A stretch of DNA of 64,000 nucleotides from Azolla caroliniana (lineage: Eukaryota > Polypodiophyta): positions 18,538,001-18,602,000 of the forward strand of contig JBHGNT010000005.1 of assembly GCA_043228905.1 (NCBI GenBank), written 5' to 3'. The position numbers were made by a program, and so were the translations under genes. Below are positions 61,930 to 64,000 of the stretch, one piece after another (within the stretch, counting starts at the first letter, position 1; each line of letters begins with the position of its first letter). The notes under the pieces were generated by a model that saw nothing but the letters and a program-made list of their open reading frames with translations, was not told the origin of the DNA and did not search any database.

Positions 61930-64000
61930 GCTCCCTAGTGTGGAGAACTCAAAACTTGAGTTAGGTTCACGATAAATGAAGTCTTAATATTAGACCCTTA
62001 ACCATGGCATGATGCTTTGATGAGTACACAGAGACCTCAAGATTGGACACAAGGAAACTATAATGGAACTCTCACATATAATTGACCATGAGTAGAAACA
62101 TGTGTAACGACACCCTTAGAAGCCAATGATGTTAGTCTCACATTCCTCGATGAGAGTAAAACTTTTGCATGGCTAATGGGTCGATATGACACCCCAAGGG
62201 CATGATAATTGATCAATGCTTCACAATATACCATGTTGAGTATCCCCTTACATTTGTAATGCTAGATTGGTCAACCAAGTGGTGGATGATCGCCTATTAG
62301 GACAACCTTTCTTTTGCATTAGCCGACTTGTGATAGACTTCAAGAATGATATCCTTTATGTGAGACGAGAGGAGAAGACTCCACATGTGATGGAATTTGG
62401 GAAATGAGCTATGATTCCATCATGACGTGGGTGTATATTTTGCAAACGTAGATAGAATGCACCCAATTAGAAGCCAATATTGTGATGAGGATTATTGAAT
62501 CCTTGATTGCTTTATGGCAGCCATGTCTTGTGTCAAATGTGAATCTTTAGATGATGGTACATCAAAACCAACATTGGGATATTAGTGTCACCATTGTCTT
62601 GTATGAGCATTGGTTATGTCTAAGTTCACCACCTTTAGTAGAATGCAAAGATTAGTTCTTTGGCCTTGATGCGACCATTATATATTGTATATGGTTGCTT
62701 GTTTATATTATGACTATTCACACTAGTACGGTTTATGTTGAAGCTCTAATCATGCATGCATGGACCTTTTTAGAGATCATGTAGCCTCAGAGAATATTTC
62801 TATGAATCAAGCTAGGGCAAAACATAGTGAAACACTCAATTAAAATATTTATAACCATGAATGATCTTCAACCAAGACTCTTAGTCAGGGTCTTAACCTT
62901 AGGCCTAACATTGTAATGGGGCATAAAGGTAATATCTAGAAATCTTTACCTCTTAAGTGTGGAAGGGAAGTACAAGTAGTATTGTTAAGGAGGAATTATA
63001 ATGGTGAAAGGAACATAATGTAATATTCCTACACAAACCTTGTCAAAATCGTGTATTATCAAAGAGAATTGGCATGAATCAAATAAATGTATCACGAAGT
63101 TGAATGCTCAATTAGTATACTTCCAACCATAACTTGTCTTTAGCCATAACCCTTGGTCCGGGCCATAATCTTGGGCCTAACATTGTAATTGGTATAAAAG
63201 GGATATCTCTAAACCTTTAGACCCTCTTAAGTGTGGATGGGACATGGATGTAGTATGGTTAAATAAGAACAAAGCATAAAGGTAAAATGGGTTCTCTAGA
63301 GCTAAAACTTAAAATAACGGTTGTATTACCACATGTGAACTACGGTTCGCACTACTTTTCATACATGTATAAAGGTTGGCTGATACAAAAACAAAATAAC
63401 TAGGTACGTTTTAATCTCTTGGCATTGTGTTAATCTCTCATCAAGATTGTTTCTAAGCATTATAAGACTTAATGAGACCTTTAAAGGTTTAGTTTCATGT
63501 TCAGTTGACCAACAAGTTGAGTGTTAATTCTTACCACTAACAAAATCCTTAAAAAATCACCTTTAAAGTTTCAAACTGAAGATGCCATTTTCCCGATGTA
63601 GGATTAGAAAAAAACATCCAAATATCAAGTTTATCTATTGGTTAATACTTTTCACAAAGATTAGATAGTGCAATAGCTTTTGGTACGTTTATTGAATAGC
63701 ATATTAGCATCGGTTGAATTTATTGTTTTTTATCACTGGTTGGCTCTCTAATAGCACGACACAAAATCTATGGTAGATTGATGACCCTTACTATGTGCGC
63801 GGTATCTTACACTCACCGACTATATATTCTTAGAGGTTACATAGACTAGACGGTCATTTGATGATATTCGACATTCAACCTACACGAATGGATATGTCTA
63901 AGCATCTTTATAAAGCTTGGGCTCTTCCAAAAAGGTCCCCCTACTTGTTTCATTCTTGCTAAGGATTGCTTGGTGCCAAAAGGCTGATAATCTTGGGTAT
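61930..64000. other. ORF-poor AT-rich sequence with an imperfect 272-bp-spaced repeat
   Basis: No open frame of 60 codons. Segments around 62865-63000 and 63121-63270 match imperfectly (GGCCTAACATTGTAAT at 62902 and 63174, CTCTTAAGTGTGGA further on), spacing 272 bp. No promoter, RNA gene or element ends recognised. Confidence 0.5.

Noticed and set aside
62330-62410. Possible Ty3 polyprotein trace (RLVIDFKNDILYVRREEK)
   Set aside because: Too short and without catalytic motifs to call.

Overview
The window looks like a retrotransposon graveyard from a land-plant nuclear genome. Every long coding tract I can recognise belongs to a transposable element: Ty1/copia elements, Ty3/gypsy elements and non-LTR (LINE) elements, with small inverted-repeat elements besides. 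The LTR elements have plant-type features: initiator-tRNA-Met primer sites (TGGTATCAGAGC), AGGGGGAG-type polypurine tracts and 5-bp target-site duplications. I see no convincing host gene, rRNA, tRNA or CRISPR array. The species cannot be named from sequence alone. The Ty3 element at 32343-39832, with an FLDD reverse transcriptase, and the LINE family do not look like the common flowering-plant lineages to me, so a seed-free plant is possible; that is a weak inference.

Layout. 1-5802: Copia-1 copy a, with a solo Copia-2 LTR nested in its RT and its own 3' LTR. 5803-10526: LINE-A copy 1 (+). 10667-12905: Copia-1 copy b, 5'-truncated. 12906-13500: unidentified coding-like stretch. 13501-15144: Copia-5 (LTR end, PBS, gag, protease). 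15165-16176: Gypsy-3 integrase. 16177-21469: a nearly intact, young Copia-2 element (A) with a 5-bp duplication. 21475-21820: probable rest of the interrupted gypsy LTR. 21825-22861: Copia-1 copy c. 22862-27836: Copia-3, decayed. 28389-30715: LINE-B (-). 30878-32337: 3' end of a Copia-2 element (-). 32343-39832: Gypsy-1 with both LTRs and a nested Gypsy-2 solo LTR. 39833-43417: Gypsy-2 (-), 3' end lost. 43418-54064: Copia-4 split by LINE-A copy 2 (-) and by Copia-2 element E. 54065-55018: fragment of an inverted-repeat element and a second Copia-4 piece. 55019-55730: AT-rich repeats and ends of a hAT-like element. 55735-59410: Copia-4 (-). 59411-64000: AT-rich, ORF-poor DNA with a hAT-like nonautonomous element (59856-60499) and a 444-bp foldback element with TG...CA ends (61481-61924).

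Insertion history can be read from the nesting. Element A is the youngest datable insertion: its LTRs are identical by eye except for two extra 28-bp repeat units, and its pol frame is open. Gypsy-1 is older (about 18 differences between its 646-bp LTRs). Most others carry many stops, frameshifts and truncations. Points most worth following: a hairpin array around the TATA box shared by Copia-2 LTRs, two UGA codons shared by both LINE-A copies inside one continuous frame, a conserved palindrome and TTTC-type tail at LINE 3' ends, the 444-bp foldback element, and an exchange of the gag module between two Copia-2 elements.
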